7,999 nucleotides of DNA from Gulosibacter massiliensis (GCA_943325745.2 CALPQP020000032.1:1-7999); one strand, 5' to 3'; shown: positions 1 through 6,797, counted from the first letter of the stretch. Program-made: numbers and translations. The notes: generated by a model not told the origin, from the sequence alone.

Positions 1-10
1 ACAAAAGCGG

Positions 11-42
11 GCGGCTGGCGCAGGGAAACCGGCGCCAGCCGC
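11..42 (+). terminator. Intercistronic hairpin, possible partial terminator
   Basis: Seen: a perfect 11-bp inverted repeat (11-21 against 32-42, GCGGCTGGCGC) encloses a loop that can pair further as GG/CC around a GAAA tetraloop (25-28). It is followed by a pyrimidine-rich but T-poor tract, TCTCCTTTATT. Inference: this lies between an upstream gene, presumably the sugar-binding protein of the same ABC operon, and the permease. It could be a leaky terminator or a 3'-end stabiliser that makes the upstream message more abundant than the permease/ATPase message. The weak T tract argues against complete termination. Confidence 0.65.
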
Positions 43-72
43 TCTCCTTTATTCGTAGAATTATCCAGAGAG

Positions 73-80
73 AAAGGTGA
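73..80 (+). promoter_or_regulatory. Ribosome binding site of the permease gene
   Basis: The sequence AAAGGTGA lies eight bases before the ATG at 89. An upstream in-frame GTG at 77 falls inside this purine-rich site, so the site supports the ATG at 89 and disfavours the GTG as the true start. Confidence 0.6.
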
Positions 81-88
81 AGTCAACG

Positions 89-1129
89 ATGACCGCCGTC
101 AAAGCAGATGAACGCGTTCAACGCGTTTCGCTAATCACGAAAGCACTTCGTCGCCCTGAACTGGGTGCCCTCATCGGAGCGCTTGTCATTTTTACCGTCT
201 TCGCCATCGTGGACACGACGGGACAGTTCGCACAACTTCAAGGCGCCGCGGGTTGGACTAAGTTCGCCGCTCCCATTGGCATTGTCTCCATTTTCGTCGC
301 GCTTCTCATGATCGCTGGCGAGTTCGATCTCTCGTCCGGTGTCATGGTCGGTTCTGCCGGGCTCCTCTTGGGAAACCTCATCAGCGAAGCCCACATGGGT
401 GTGTGGCCAGCCATTCTCACGACTCTCGTGTTCGCAGCATTCGTCGGGCTCGCAAACGGATATCTCGTCATCAAAACAGGGTTGCCGTCATTCATCGTGA
501 CGCTCGCGACGTTCTTTGTTCTCAAGGGCATGAACCTCGCCGTCACGAAGCTCATCACGGGTACTGTTCGCGTCGATGGCGTAGACACGGGCGAGGGCTT
601 CGATACCGCTCGGAGTTGGTTTGCAACAAAGATTGAGTTTGGGGACGCGTCGTTCCAGGTCTCGGTGTTTTGGTGGATTGGCTTCACCATTTTTGCGACC
701 TGGCTATTGACCCGAACCACGTTCGGAAACTGGATTTTTGCCGCCGGTGGTGACGCCAACGCGGCGCGCAACGCCGGTGTGCCCGTTGATCGAACCAAGA
801 TCACACTCTTCGTATTGACCTCTGTCGCCGCCGCCCTTGTGGGCTGCATGACGCTTCTTGAACTGCGCGGTATGCAAGCGGGTCAGGGAATCGGGCAGGA
901 GTTCTACTACATCATCGCCGCGGCGGTCGGTGGGACGCTCCTCACCGGTGGTGCGGGTTCTGCAATCGGCGCCTCGATTGGTGCCATCATCATGGGATTC
1001 GCCGCCATCGGAATCCCCTACGCGCTGTGGGACCAGGACTGGGTATCGACTTTCCTCGGTGTCATCCTTTTCCTTGCAGTTTTGGTTAACACCTGGCTGT
1101 CGAAGCAGGCGAAGGGAGCCCGCAAATGA
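89..1129 (+). CDS. Sugar ABC transporter permease (CUT2 / RbsC-FrcC family)
   Basis: This 346-residue integral membrane protein would form the channel of a carbohydrate ABC importer of the ribose/fructose/inositol class. About 8-10 hydrophobic segments follow a short polar N-terminus. Family landmarks are the GEFDLSSG stretch, matching the GGIDLSVG-like motif of RbsC-type permeases, and the C-terminal [11 protein letters not shown]...GAIIMG region, matching the GGTSLxGGxGS motif. The length is typical of the family. The ATG at 89 is preferred over a GTG at 77 because AAAGGTGA lies eight bases before it. The stop overlaps the ATPase start as ATGA, indicating translational coupling in one operon. 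The substrate-binding protein is not in the window and is expected upstream of the hairpin at 11-42. Which sugar is carried cannot be read from this subunit. Confidence 0.9.
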   Translation: MTAVKADERVQRVSLITKALRRPELGALIGALVIFTVFAIVDTTGQFAQLQGAAGWTKFAAPIGIVSIFVALLMIAGEFDLSSGVMVGSAGLLLGNLISEAHMGVWPAILTTLVFAAFVGLANGYLVIKTGLPSFIVTLATFFVLKGMNLAVTKLITGTVRVDGVDTGEGFDTARSWFATKIEFGDASFQVSVFWWIGFTIFATWLLTRTTFGNWIFAAGGDANAARNAGVPVDRTKITLFVLTSVAAALVGCMTLLELRGMQAGQGIGQEFYYIIAAAVGGTLLTGGAGSAIGASIGAIIMGFAAIGIPYALWDQDWVSTFLGVILFLAVLVNTWLSKQAKGARK

Positions 1130-1926
1130 ATGCCAAGAAATCCGCTGATCCAGTCCTCGAACTCAAGGGTGTCGGAAAGTCGTTCGGAAACGTCGTCGCA
1201 CTCCGTGAGGTAGACATTGCGGTGTATCCGGGGCAGGTCACGTGTGTGCTCGGGGATAACGGCGCCGGGAAATCCACACTCATTAAGATTCTTTCGGGGG
1301 TTCACAAGCAGAGCGAAGGCGAATTCCTGCTCTCGGGGCAAAAGACCGAGTTCAATTCGCCGCGTGAGGCCATGGCGAAGGGAATCGCGACGGTGTTCCA
1401 AGACCTCGCCACGGTTCCGTTGATGTCGGTCTGGCGAAACTTCTTCCTCGGGAACGAACCAAAGAAGTGGTGGAAGCCGCTTGGAATTCTCGACACGAAG
1501 TTTGCGAAAGAAACTGCCAAGGCCGAACTCCTCAACATGGGCATCGACCTTCGTGACACAAACCAGGCAATCGGCACCCTCTCGGGTGGTGAGCGTCAGG
1601 CTGTTGCGATTGCCCGAGCGGTGTACTTCGGTGCCAACGTTCTGATCCTCGACGAACCGACGAGTGCGCTCGGGGTTCGCCAATCGGGAATCGTGCTCAA
1701 ATACATCCTCGCTGCGCGGGAACGCGGTGTCGCGGTGATTTTCATCACCCACAACCCACACCACGCGTTCCTTGTTGGCGATCACTTCTACCTGCTCAAC
1801 CGTGGTCGCATGACCGCGTCATTCGTGCGTGAAAAGGTGCAGCTTGACGAGTTGATTCAGGCGATGGCGGGTGGAGCCGAGCTCGACACGCTGACCCACG
1901 AAATCAGCGTCATCCGTCAGGATTAG
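1126..1926 (+). CDS. Sugar ABC transporter ATP-binding protein, single nucleotide-binding domain (FrcA-like)
   Basis: This 266-residue ATPase should act as a homodimer energising the permease encoded just upstream. Visible motifs are Walker [10 protein letters not shown] (43-51), Q-loop VFQD (90-93), signature LSGGERQ (152-158), Walker B VLILDEP (172-178) and the switch histidine in FITHN (H209). The D-loop reads SALG instead of the usual SALD. As far as I recall this is common in FrcA-like CUT2 ATPases, so it is not taken as inactivating. The protein has one nucleotide-binding domain, unlike the roughly 500-residue two-domain RbsA/MglA ATPases, which places it with the fructose-transporter (FrcA) type. 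It overlaps the permease stop by four bases (ATGA) and is followed 13 bases after its stop by a strong hairpin, so it ends the operon. The substrate is unknown. Confidence 0.92.
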   Translation: MNAKKSADPVLELKGVGKSFGNVVALREVDIAVYPGQVTCVLGDNGAGKSTLIKILSGVHKQSEGEFLLSGQKTEFNSPREAMAKGIATVFQDLATVPLMSVWRNFFLGNEPKKWWKPLGILDTKFAKETAKAELLNMGIDLRDTNQAIGTLSGGERQAVAIARAVYFGANVLILDEPTSALGVRQSGIVLKYILAARERGVAVIFITHNPHHAFLVGDHFYLLNRGRMTASFVREKVQLDELIQAMAGGAELDTLTHEISVIRQD

Positions 1927-1939
1927 GTTCGACCACAGC

Positions 1940-1969
1940 AAAGCGGCGCGGGGAAACTCGCGCCGCTTT
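1940..1969. terminator. Terminator hairpin between convergent genes
   Basis: A perfect 11-bp inverted repeat (1940-1950 AAAGCGGCGCG against 1959-1969) has an 8-base loop. A-rich and T-rich ends flank the GC core on both strands, so the hairpin can terminate the ABC operon on the plus strand and the GntR gene on the minus strand. It sits in the 55-bp gap between the two convergent stop codons. Confidence 0.85.
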
Positions 1970-1981
1970 CTGGTTTAACAG

Positions 1982-2734
1982 TTATTTCTCGACGAGGGTG
2001 ACTTCGAACGAATACAGGTCGGGCCGGTAATAGTGCGAACCGTATTCGATGCCGACCCCCGAGTTGTCGAAAGCCGCACGTTCCATCGTGAGCAGCGCGG
2101 TGCCGCGATCGATATCGAGGTGTCCGGCTTCTGCGGTATTCGCGGTGCGTGCACCAATTTTTTGTTTGGCGACGCGGATCGTGACTCCACGGCCTCGAAG
2201 GATTTCGTAGAGCCCCATGACGGACAGCTCACCTTCGGAGATGTCGAGGAAGTGTTCGGGCAACCAGTTTTCGAGAACCGCAACGGGCACGCCGTTGGCG
2301 ATCCGAAGGCGGCGGATGTGCAGCACAGGCGATCCGATGGGAACTCCCAGGCGATCGGCCACCGTGTCGTTGGCCTTGTCTGCAGAGTAGAACAAGAGTT
2401 CCGTCGTGGGTTTCTGTTCACCCTTCGTGAGGTCGTCAAAGAGGGACGTTAGCTCGAGACCGCGCGTGACTCGGCCATGGACGACCTGGGTTCCAACACC
2501 GCGACGCCGAACCAGCAGTCCCTTGTCAACGAGGTCCTGAATTGCGCGACGGATCGTCGGTCGGCTGAGGTTGAGGCGTCCAGCGAGAGCGACTTCGTTT
2601 TCGAGTCGAGCACCCGCGGGAAGAGCACCCTCCATGATCGCCTTTTCGATTCGCTGCTCGACCTGGTAGTACAACGGAATGGGTCCGGAGCGGTCCAGGT
2701 CGGTAAACAGGTTTGCCATGTTGTTGTCGTTCAT
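1982..2734 (-). CDS. GntR family transcriptional regulator, HutC subfamily (UTRA domain)
   Basis: This 250-residue protein has an N-terminal winged helix-turn-helix (about 18-85) and a C-terminal UTRA effector-binding domain (about 95-245). Seen: PLYYQVEQRIEKAI at the start of the domain, recognition-helix region LSRPTIRRAIQDLVDKGLL (56-74), wing RRRGVGTQV (76-84), and UTRA landmarks such as LHIRRLRIANGVPV and the GSHYYRPDLYSFEV ending. HutC-type regulators are dimeric and usually repressors released by small ligands, often sugar phosphates or amino-acid derivatives. The ATG at 2734 is chosen although the reading frame stays open to 3178, because the extension lacks family similarity and overlaps the DMT gene. 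The purine run AAAGGGAGG sits very close to this ATG; an internal ATG at 2719 is possible. The gene converges on the sugar ABC operon and diverges from the DMT gene, so either or both may be targets (inference). Confidence 0.9.
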   Translation of the reverse strand: MNDNNMANLFTDLDRSGPIPLYYQVEQRIEKAIMEGALPAGARLENEVALAGRLNLSRPTIRRAIQDLVDKGLLVRRRGVGTQVVHGRVTRGLELTSLFDDLTKGEQKPTTELLFYSADKANDTVADRLGVPIGSPVLHIRRLRIANGVPVAVLENWLPEHFLDISEGELSVMGLYEILRGRGVTIRVAKQKIGARTANTAEAGHLDIDRGTALLTMERAAFDNSGVGIEYGSHYYRPDLYSFEVTLVEK

Positions 2735-2744
2735 GCCTCCCTTT
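2735..2744 (-). promoter_or_regulatory. Ribosome binding site of the GntR gene, unusually close to the start
   Basis: On the minus strand the sequence reads AAAGGGAGGC directly before the ATG at 2734. The GGGAGG core leaves only one base before the start codon. Pairing through AAAGG instead would give about five bases. An in-frame ATG five codons downstream (2719) would be about 16 bases from the core, which is too far, so 2734 is retained. Confidence 0.45.
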
Positions 2745-2769
2745 CCCGTAAGCAAACAAAAGTGCCGCG

Positions 2770-2797
2770 TTGTCATATTGTACGAACAAATAGACAA
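2770..2797. promoter_or_regulatory. Candidate GntR/HutC operator (28-bp imperfect palindrome)
   Basis: Seen: the dyad centred at 2783/2784 has outer arms TTGTC (2770-2774) and GACAA (2793-2797), inner arms TTGT (2778-2781) and ACAA (2786-2789), and a central C:G pair, giving 10 of 14 complementary positions. The right half read on the minus strand begins TTGTCTA, which resembles the TGGTCTA half-site of DasR-type HutC regulators (known). The dyad overlaps a minus-strand TACAAT -10 candidate (2777-2782) and a plus-strand TAGACA -35 candidate (2791-2796). Inference: the adjacent GntR protein binds here and controls itself and perhaps the DMT gene. Confidence 0.5.
2777..2782 (-). promoter_or_regulatory. 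Candidate -10 element for the GntR gene
   Basis: On the minus strand this reads TACAAT, five of six matches to TATAAT, about 42 bases before the GntR start codon. No good -35 hexamer lies 16-18 bases upstream. Its position inside the palindrome at 2770-2797 would suit autoregulation. Confidence 0.35.
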
Positions 2798-2821
2798 ACC
2801 TCGCATATGTAACGCTACGCT
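2791..2821 (+). promoter_or_regulatory. Candidate leaderless promoter of the DMT gene
   Basis: TAGACA (2791-2796) is one base off the -35 consensus. TACGCT (2816-2821) fits the actinobacterial -10 form TAnnnT. The spacer is 19 bases, slightly long. Six bases separate the -10 from the ATG at 2828, so a start site at the usual distance would coincide with the A of the start codon. No Shine-Dalgarno sequence is present, consistent with a leaderless message. Confidence 0.45.
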
Positions 2822-2827
2822 GGCGTG

Positions 2828-3712
2828 ATGCGCGCTGTTCGGCTTTACGTTCCCGCTCTTTTCGCGATGGCTTTTTGGGCCACAAACTTTGCTTTCGCGC
2901 CAGTGGTGTTGGAATCTATCGGACCCATCCAATTGACCGGGATGCGTTGGTTCATTTCTCTCATCGCACTGGTCCCGCTCGCCATGATCATGGAGAAGGC
3001 GACCCGCGCCGTCATTGTTAGCGAGTGGAAAACCCACGTTGTGCAAGCGCTGCTCGGTTACGTCGGGTACACCCTGCTTCTGTATTACGCGCTCGGGGTG
3101 ACCTCGCCCGTGACCGCCGCTGTTCTGATCTCGCTCAATCCCGCCACGATCGCCATTGCCGCTAGGTTCGTTCTTCACGAAAATTTGTCCACACGAACTG
3201 TCATCGGGATCGCGATCTCGTTTGTTGGTGCTGTCGTCGTCGTCTTGGGAACAGGAATCGCGGGAGAGTTCACGGTCTCGTACGGTGACGCGCTGGTGCT
3301 TGTGGCCATCGTCTTGTGGACCGCCTACTCAATGTTGTCCCCGCGCATCACAACGCCGCCCATCACGGCGACTGCCGTCCACGCGGGCATTTCGGGAATC
3401 ATCATGATTCCCGTGATGGCCATCGACATCGCCCTGGGAAACGGCGCGTGGCTACATCTTGACGGGTTCGATTGGCTCGGCATTCTATGGATTGGGTTCA
3501 TCCCCTCCGCCGGAGCGTACTTCCTCTGGAACATCTCGTCCGGCCTCATCGGACCCACGCGGACCGGTGCTTTTCTCAATCTGATCCCCGTTTTCACGGC
3601 ACTTCTCGTCATCGCCGTCGGCGGTTCGGTGACTCCCACCCAACTCGCCGGCGGAGCACTCGTATTGATCGGTGTGACCTACGCGAATCGCACTGCGCGA
3701 GTCGCTCGGTGA
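2828..3712 (+). CDS. DMT superfamily transporter, EamA family
   Basis: This 294-residue membrane protein has about ten predicted transmembrane helices arranged as two EamA repeats (about 8-137 and 150-290). Landmarks of the drug/metabolite transporter fold are W17 and N20 in the first helix, P25 after it, R40-W41 in helix 2, and a conserved TSPVTAAVLISLNPATIAI stretch ending repeat 1, echoed by GPTRTGAFLNLIPVFTALL in repeat 2. Family members export amino acids, metabolites or toxic compounds, and the substrate cannot be assigned here. The ATG at 2828 is preferred to the adjacent GTG at 2825 because it sits six bases after a TAnnnT -10 element and there is no Shine-Dalgarno site. It is divergent from the GntR gene and shares a 93-bp regulatory spacer with it. 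Confidence 0.88.
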   Translation: MRAVRLYVPALFAMAFWATNFAFAPVVLESIGPIQLTGMRWFISLIALVPLAMIMEKATRAVIVSEWKTHVVQALLGYVGYTLLLYYALGVTSPVTAAVLISLNPATIAIAARFVLHENLSTRTVIGIAISFVGAVVVVLGTGIAGEFTVSYGDALVLVAIVLWTAYSMLSPRITTPPITATAVHAGISGIIMIPVMAIDIALGNGAWLHLDGFDWLGILWIGFIPSAGAYFLWNISSGLIGPTRTGAFLNLIPVFTALLVIAVGGSVTPTQLAGGALVLIGVTYANRTARVAR

Positions 3713-3720
3713 CCCTCGCT

Positions 3721-3726
3721 TAGACT
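3721..3726 (+). promoter_or_regulatory. Candidate leaderless -10 element of ychF
   Basis: TAGACT matches TAnnnT and lies exactly six bases before the ychF ATG at 3733, in the 20-bp gap after the DMT stop. No Shine-Dalgarno site and no convincing -35 are visible. The geometry predicts transcription starting at the start codon itself. Confidence 0.5.
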
Positions 3727-3732
3727 TGCCGA

Positions 3733-4806
3733 ATGGCTCTTTCCATCGGTATCGTCGGACTCCCCAATGTGGGAAAATCGACACTGTTCAATGCGCTCAC
3801 ACGCAACAACGTTCTTGCAGCGAACTACCCGTTCGCGACAATCGAGCCAAACATCGGTGTGGTGAACCTGCCCGACCCACGACTCGACGTTCTCGCCGCG
3901 ATTTTTGGGAGTGAGCGAATCCTTCCCGCGCCGGTTTCATTCGTCGATATCGCCGGAATCGTCAAGGGTGCATCAGAGGGCGAAGGTCTGGGCAACCAGT
4001 TCCTCGCGAACATTCGTGAGTCGGACGCCATCGCCCAGGTCGTCCGCGGATTCGCCGACTCTGATGTCGTCCACGTTGCGGGCAAGGTCGACCCCAAGGA
4101 CGATCTCGAAACCATCAACACCGAGTTGATTCTTGCCGACCTGCAGACTATTGAGAAGGCGATTCCGCGTTACGAAAAAGAAGTCAAGGGCAAAAAGATG
4201 GAGCCCGACGTTCTCGCCGCTGCCGTCGAGGCGCTGAAGATTCTCGACGCCGGGCAGACGCTGGCGCAGGCGAAGTTTGATTCGAGCCCGATCCGTGAAC
4301 TCGGTTTGCTCACCGCGAAGCCGATTCTCTACATCTTCAATGTCGACGAGGCAGTCCTCACCAATGATGTGCAGAAGGCTGCACTTGCTGCCCTTGTTGC
4401 GCCCGCGATGGCGGTTTTCCTCGACGCCAAGGTCGAGAGTGAGCTCATCGACCTCGATCCGGCCGACGCCCGCGAACTACTGTCGTCGATGGGTCAGTCC
4501 GAGAGCGGGCTCGACCAGCTCGCGCGAATCGGATTCGACACGCTTGGCCTGCAGACGTATTTGACCGCTGGTCCGAAAGAGGCGCGCGCCTGGACCATCG
4601 GAAAGGGGTGGAAAGCCCCTCAGGCCGCCGGTGTCATCCACACTGATTTTGAAAGGGGATTCATCAAGGCCGAGGTTGTCGGTTACGCGGATCTCGTCGA
4701 GTGCGGATCAGTCGCGGAAGCCCGCGCTAAGGGCAAAGCCCGGATTGAGGGCAAGGACTACGTGATGAACGACGGTGACGTCGTCGAGTTCCGATTTAAT
4801 GTCTGA
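3733..4806 (+). CDS. ychF: Redox-regulated ATPase YchF (Obg-like ATPase)
   Basis: This 357-residue P-loop protein belongs to the universally conserved TRAFAC/Obg class that prefers ATP to GTP and associates with ribosomes. Seen: G1 loop GLPNVGKST (9-17), switch I region around YPFATIEPN (32-40), G3 motif DIAG (72-75) followed by the glycine-rich [14 protein letters not shown] (78-91), and the noncanonical G4 motif NVDE (203-206) replacing NKxD, which explains the ATP preference in this family. A helical coiled-coil insert spans about 125-195. The C-terminal TGS-like domain covers about 275-357, ending [15 protein letters not shown]. Length and all landmarks are normal. The gene appears to have its own leaderless promoter, and its last eight bases overlap the next gene. 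Confidence 0.96.
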   Translation: MALSIGIVGLPNVGKSTLFNALTRNNVLAANYPFATIEPNIGVVNLPDPRLDVLAAIFGSERILPAPVSFVDIAGIVKGASEGEGLGNQFLANIRESDAIAQVVRGFADSDVVHVAGKVDPKDDLETINTELILADLQTIEKAIPRYEKEVKGKKMEPDVLAAAVEALKILDAGQTLAQAKFDSSPIRELGLLTAKPILYIFNVDEAVLTNDVQKAALAALVAPAMAVFLDAKVESELIDLDPADARELLSSMGQSESGLDQLARIGFDTLGLQTYLTAGPKEARAWTIGKGWKAPQAAGVIHTDFERGFIKAEVVGYADLVECGSVAEARAKGKARIEGKDYVMNDGDVVEFRFNV

Positions 4807-5263
4807 GTTTCTCTATTCCGTCGAACGCGAGTTCGCAGTACCCATCGACACTATGTGGGACGCGTGGACGGACGCTGCGGCGTTGGAACAGTGGTATTCA
4901 CCGACTGCTCTGAGTGTCCTGCCAGAGTCCGCCGTGTCCGAACCGCACGTCGGGGGATGGTGGACTGTCGGTGTTGACGTGCCCGAGAACGGTTTCGTCG
5001 CCTACTTTTTCGGCAAGTACACCGAGGTCACGGAAAACGTGCGACTCGTCCACACACTTTTTTACACTCAGGATGCGGCGGCGTTCGCAGCTCGGGACGT
5101 GTCCGGCGACCATCACCGCATTAACATCGACTTTGAATCTCGAGGCGACTCCACCTGGGTGAAATTCGCACAATTCGGGGAACTCCCCGAAGGGCAGGCC
5201 GAAATGGCCCAAGCCGGCATGGAGTCATATCTTGACAGCCTTGAGGCGTTCCTGACACGTTAG
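4799..5263 (+). CDS. SRPBCC / AHSA1-type START-like domain protein
   Basis: This 154-residue soluble protein is recognisable as the activator-of-Hsp90-ATPase-1-like (AHSA1) branch of the SRPBCC hydrophobic-ligand fold. It opens with the typical REFAVPIDTMWDAWTDAAALEQWYSP segment, where the AW and WY positions are characteristic. It then shows a GGWWTV strand, an FGKYTEV strand, and a closing helix AGMESYLDSLEAFL. The physiological ligand is unknown; most bacterial members have no assigned function. The ATG at 4799 overlaps the last eight bases of ychF and has no clear Shine-Dalgarno site, so translation is probably coupled to ychF. An in-frame GTG at 4775 would lengthen the protein by eight polar residues with no family support. 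Co-transcription need not mean shared function. Confidence 0.82.
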   Translation: MSEFLYSVEREFAVPIDTMWDAWTDAAALEQWYSPTALSVLPESAVSEPHVGGWWTVGVDVPENGFVAYFFGKYTEVTENVRLVHTLFYTQDAAAFAARDVSGDHHRINIDFESRGDSTWVKFAQFGELPEGQAEMAQAGMESYLDSLEAFLTR

Positions 5264-5280
5264 TCACGGGTCAAACCCTC

Positions 5281-5286
5281 TAGGCT
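5281..5286 (+). promoter_or_regulatory. Candidate leaderless -10 element of the DUF1761 gene
   Basis: TAGGCT fits TAnnnT and is exactly six bases upstream of the ATG at 5293. There is no Shine-Dalgarno site. A short dyad, GGGT-CAA-ACCC (5268-5278), lies just upstream. The nearest -35-like hexamer, CTGACA (5252-5257), is 23 bases away, too distant to be convincing. Confidence 0.5.
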
Positions 5287-5292
5287 GTGCTC

Positions 5293-5736
5293 ATGGAAAT
5301 CAACTGGCTTGCGGTTGTTGTCGCATCACTGACGTCTTTCGTCATCGGCGCAGTGTGGTTTGGGCCAAAGACGTTTTATCCCGTGTGGATGAAGGCGATG
5401 GGCCGAAAGATTCCGACCGAACGTGTCGAGATGTCGACAGGATCGACGGTCCTCATGTTCGGCGGAACCTATGTCGGGGCGTTGCTGCAAGTCGCGACAC
5501 TCGCCATCGTCATCTCACTCGCGCGAACCGTTGACCCGACGATTGGGGCGCTGGGTGGCGCGGCCATCGGTGCGCTTCTCGGTTTTGGAATCGGCGCCGC
5601 TGCGTCGTTTAGCCACCGCCAGTTCGCCCAGCAGAACCACAAACAGTTTCACGCCGTATGGGTGTGGCTGATCGAGGTCGGCCAAGACATTGTGTGTCTC
5701 GCCGTCGCTGGTCTCATCATTGGAGCGTGGGTCTGA
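5293..5736 (+). CDS. DUF1761 family membrane protein
   Basis: This 147-residue protein has about four transmembrane helices and is recognisable as DUF1761, a family of unknown function. Seen: the N-terminal helix WLAVVVASLTSFVIGAVWF followed by a GP..FYPVWMKAMG segment, matching the family's WY/FxP...W pattern. Three further hydrophobic segments follow (about 55-75, 80-102 and 125-147), with a histidine- and glutamine-rich loop SHRQFAQQNHKQFH before the last. The ATG at 5293 is preferred over a GTG at 5287 because it has the six-base spacing to the TAGGCT -10 element. The stop overlaps the lipoprotein start by one base (TGATG), so the two are almost certainly co-transcribed and translationally coupled. 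No biochemical role can be inferred. Confidence 0.82.
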   Translation: MEINWLAVVVASLTSFVIGAVWFGPKTFYPVWMKAMGRKIPTERVEMSTGSTVLMFGGTYVGALLQVATLAIVISLARTVDPTIGALGGAAIGALLGFGIGAAASFSHRQFAQQNHKQFHAVWVWLIEVGQDIVCLAVAGLIIGAWV

Positions 5737-6377
5737 TGCCTCGAAAGGCTCTCGTCGCCTTAGCAACCGTCGGGCTCCTGCCCGCACTGTTGCTCGCTGG
5801 ATGTGCGAGCTCGTCGCCAACAGGAATGCCCTCGGTGTCCCCGGAACCAAGCCCGTCGCCGACATCAACGGTGATCGCTGAGCCCGTGGATGTTAAGGAT
5901 GCGTTCCGCGAAATCGCCTACGCCAGTTGCGACAAAGCGAGTGCCGAGGGTGTCGTCGAAAGCGGCTGGGACGGCACTCAGAAGGCCATTATGATTCCCA
6001 AATCGATGGCCTATAAAGATTTCAACGCCGTTTACGTCGACGAGAACGGAGTTGCCGCGCTGATCTGGGAAACTGACAGTTTTGCCGCCTGTAACGCGTC
6101 AAACGGATTCGCGTTGGCGGAAGAAGCGGGCCAAGAATTCGACCTCGACCTTACGTTTAATGAGGCGGACGGGACGTATCAAACAACTCTGGACCAAGGG
6201 CCTGACCAAGACCCCTTTGTCGCCACCTACAGCGTGGCCAACGGGCTGATTGTGCAGCAACACATCGACGCCGACTGGGGCGAAACCACCATCGAGATTA
6301 CCTACGGAATGCCGTCTGACGACGACATCGCATTCCTGCGGACAGCGGTAGACGCGTTTCTCGCCGAAAATGGTTAG
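5736..6377 (+). CDS. Secreted lipoprotein of unknown function
   Basis: This 213-residue protein begins with a lipoprotein signal peptide: positively charged MPRK, a hydrophobic core, and the lipobox LAGC with the lipidated cysteine at C23. A Ser/Pro/Thr-rich tether (about 25-45) follows, as in many actinobacterial surface lipoproteins. The mature domain (about 50-213) is acidic and alternates short strand-like segments. It holds only two cysteines, C65 and C119, which could form a disulfide outside the cell. I do not recognise the domain. The ATG at 5736 is chosen because it places the signal peptide at the N-terminus; an in-frame start 78 bases upstream would bury it. It overlaps the DUF1761 stop by one base, suggesting a joint role at the envelope (inference only). 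Confidence 0.8.
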   Translation: MPRKALVALATVGLLPALLLAGCASSSPTGMPSVSPEPSPSPTSTVIAEPVDVKDAFREIAYASCDKASAEGVVESGWDGTQKAIMIPKSMAYKDFNAVYVDENGVAALIWETDSFAACNASNGFALAEEAGQEFDLDLTFNEADGTYQTTLDQGPDQDPFVATYSVANGLIVQQHIDADWGETTIEITYGMPSDDDIAFLRTAVDAFLAENG

Positions 6378-6393
6378 CAACGTTTCATTTTTC

Positions 6394-6400
6394 GGAGGGG
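6394..6400 (+). promoter_or_regulatory. Ribosome binding site of the DUF1801 gene
   Basis: GGAGGGG lies ten bases before the ATG at 6411, making that ATG the original start of the broken DUF1801 gene. The downstream ATG at 6479 has only a poorly spaced purine stretch touching it. Confidence 0.65.
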
Positions 6401-6410
6401 TAGAAAAGCC

Positions 6411-6784
6411 ATGAGCGCTGCCGATATCGACGCCTACCTTGCCGCCATTCCCGAACCGAAAAGTCGACATTAGAAGAGATGCGTCGGCGCATTCTTGCCG
6501 TTGTCCCGGACGCAGAACAGAAGATTTCTTACCAAATGCCGGCCTTCGCGGTGGGCGGAAAAGTGGTGGCCGGGTTTGCGGCTTTCACAAAGCACCTCGC
6601 ATATCTTCCCCACAGTGGCCGAGTGCTGAGTCAACTCGATCGCGAATTGACGGGTTTCGTAAGGACACTCGGTTCGTTGCATTTCGCGCTTGACGAGCCG
6701 TTGTCGGACGAACTTATCGCTGCCTTGATCGACGCAAAAATGCGCGTTCTTGAGAGTGACGGAGACTGGAAACGTCCCGAATAG
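6411..6784 (+). pseudogene. DUF1801 (YdhG-like) protein gene, frameshifted near the 5' end
   Basis: From the ATG at 6411, which has a strong ribosome binding site, the frame reads MSAADIDAYLAAIPEPK and then runs into TAG at 6471. One base out, the reading continues as KSTLEEMRRRILAVVPDAE and on to the stop at 6782-6784. Joining the two frames at the AAAA run (6459-6462) gives an intact 124-residue DUF1801 protein with the family segments ISYQMPAF, GFAAFTKHLAYLPHSG and GSLHFALDEPLS. The lesion is a missing single base, most simply one A from an original run of five. The remaining open part, 6479-6784 (101 residues), keeps most of the domain and might still be made from the ATG at 6479 if initiation occurs there. 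The family is poorly characterised, and the iron-chaperone annotation for some members is not well founded. A sequencing or assembly error is an equally valid explanation. Confidence 0.8.
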
Positions 6785-6797
6785 GACTGGTCGCGAG

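Noticed and set aside
238..849. Minus-strand open frame of 203 codons antisense to the permease gene
   Set aside because: It is an antisense shadow of a convincing permease, with no recognisable motif and no ribosome binding site.
1018..1785. Long minus-strand open frame of 255 codons antisense to the permease and ATPase genes
   Set aside because: It overlaps two clear ABC genes, shows no domain, and its composition is that of an antisense codon shadow in GC-rich DNA.
2735..3178. N-terminal extension of the GntR reading frame by 148 codons
   Set aside because: The extension lies antisense to the DMT gene, has low-complexity shadow composition, and the GntR domain begins normally a few residues after the ATG at 2734.
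5232..5237. Perfect TTGACA as a -35 for the DUF1761 promoter
   Set aside because: It is 43 bases from the TAGGCT -10 element, far outside the usable spacing, and lies inside the SRPBCC coding sequence.
5658..5735. Upstream start for the lipoprotein
   Set aside because: It would add an arginine- and histidine-rich stretch before the signal peptide and overlap the DUF1761 gene. The ATG at 5736 gives a standard lipoprotein signal.
6456..6464. Programmed -1 frameshifting as the explanation for the DUF1801 lesion
   Set aside because: The site CCG AAA AGT is not a good slippery heptamer: re-pairing in the -1 frame would place lysine tRNA on GAA. No stimulatory structure is obvious and the family is not known for recoding.
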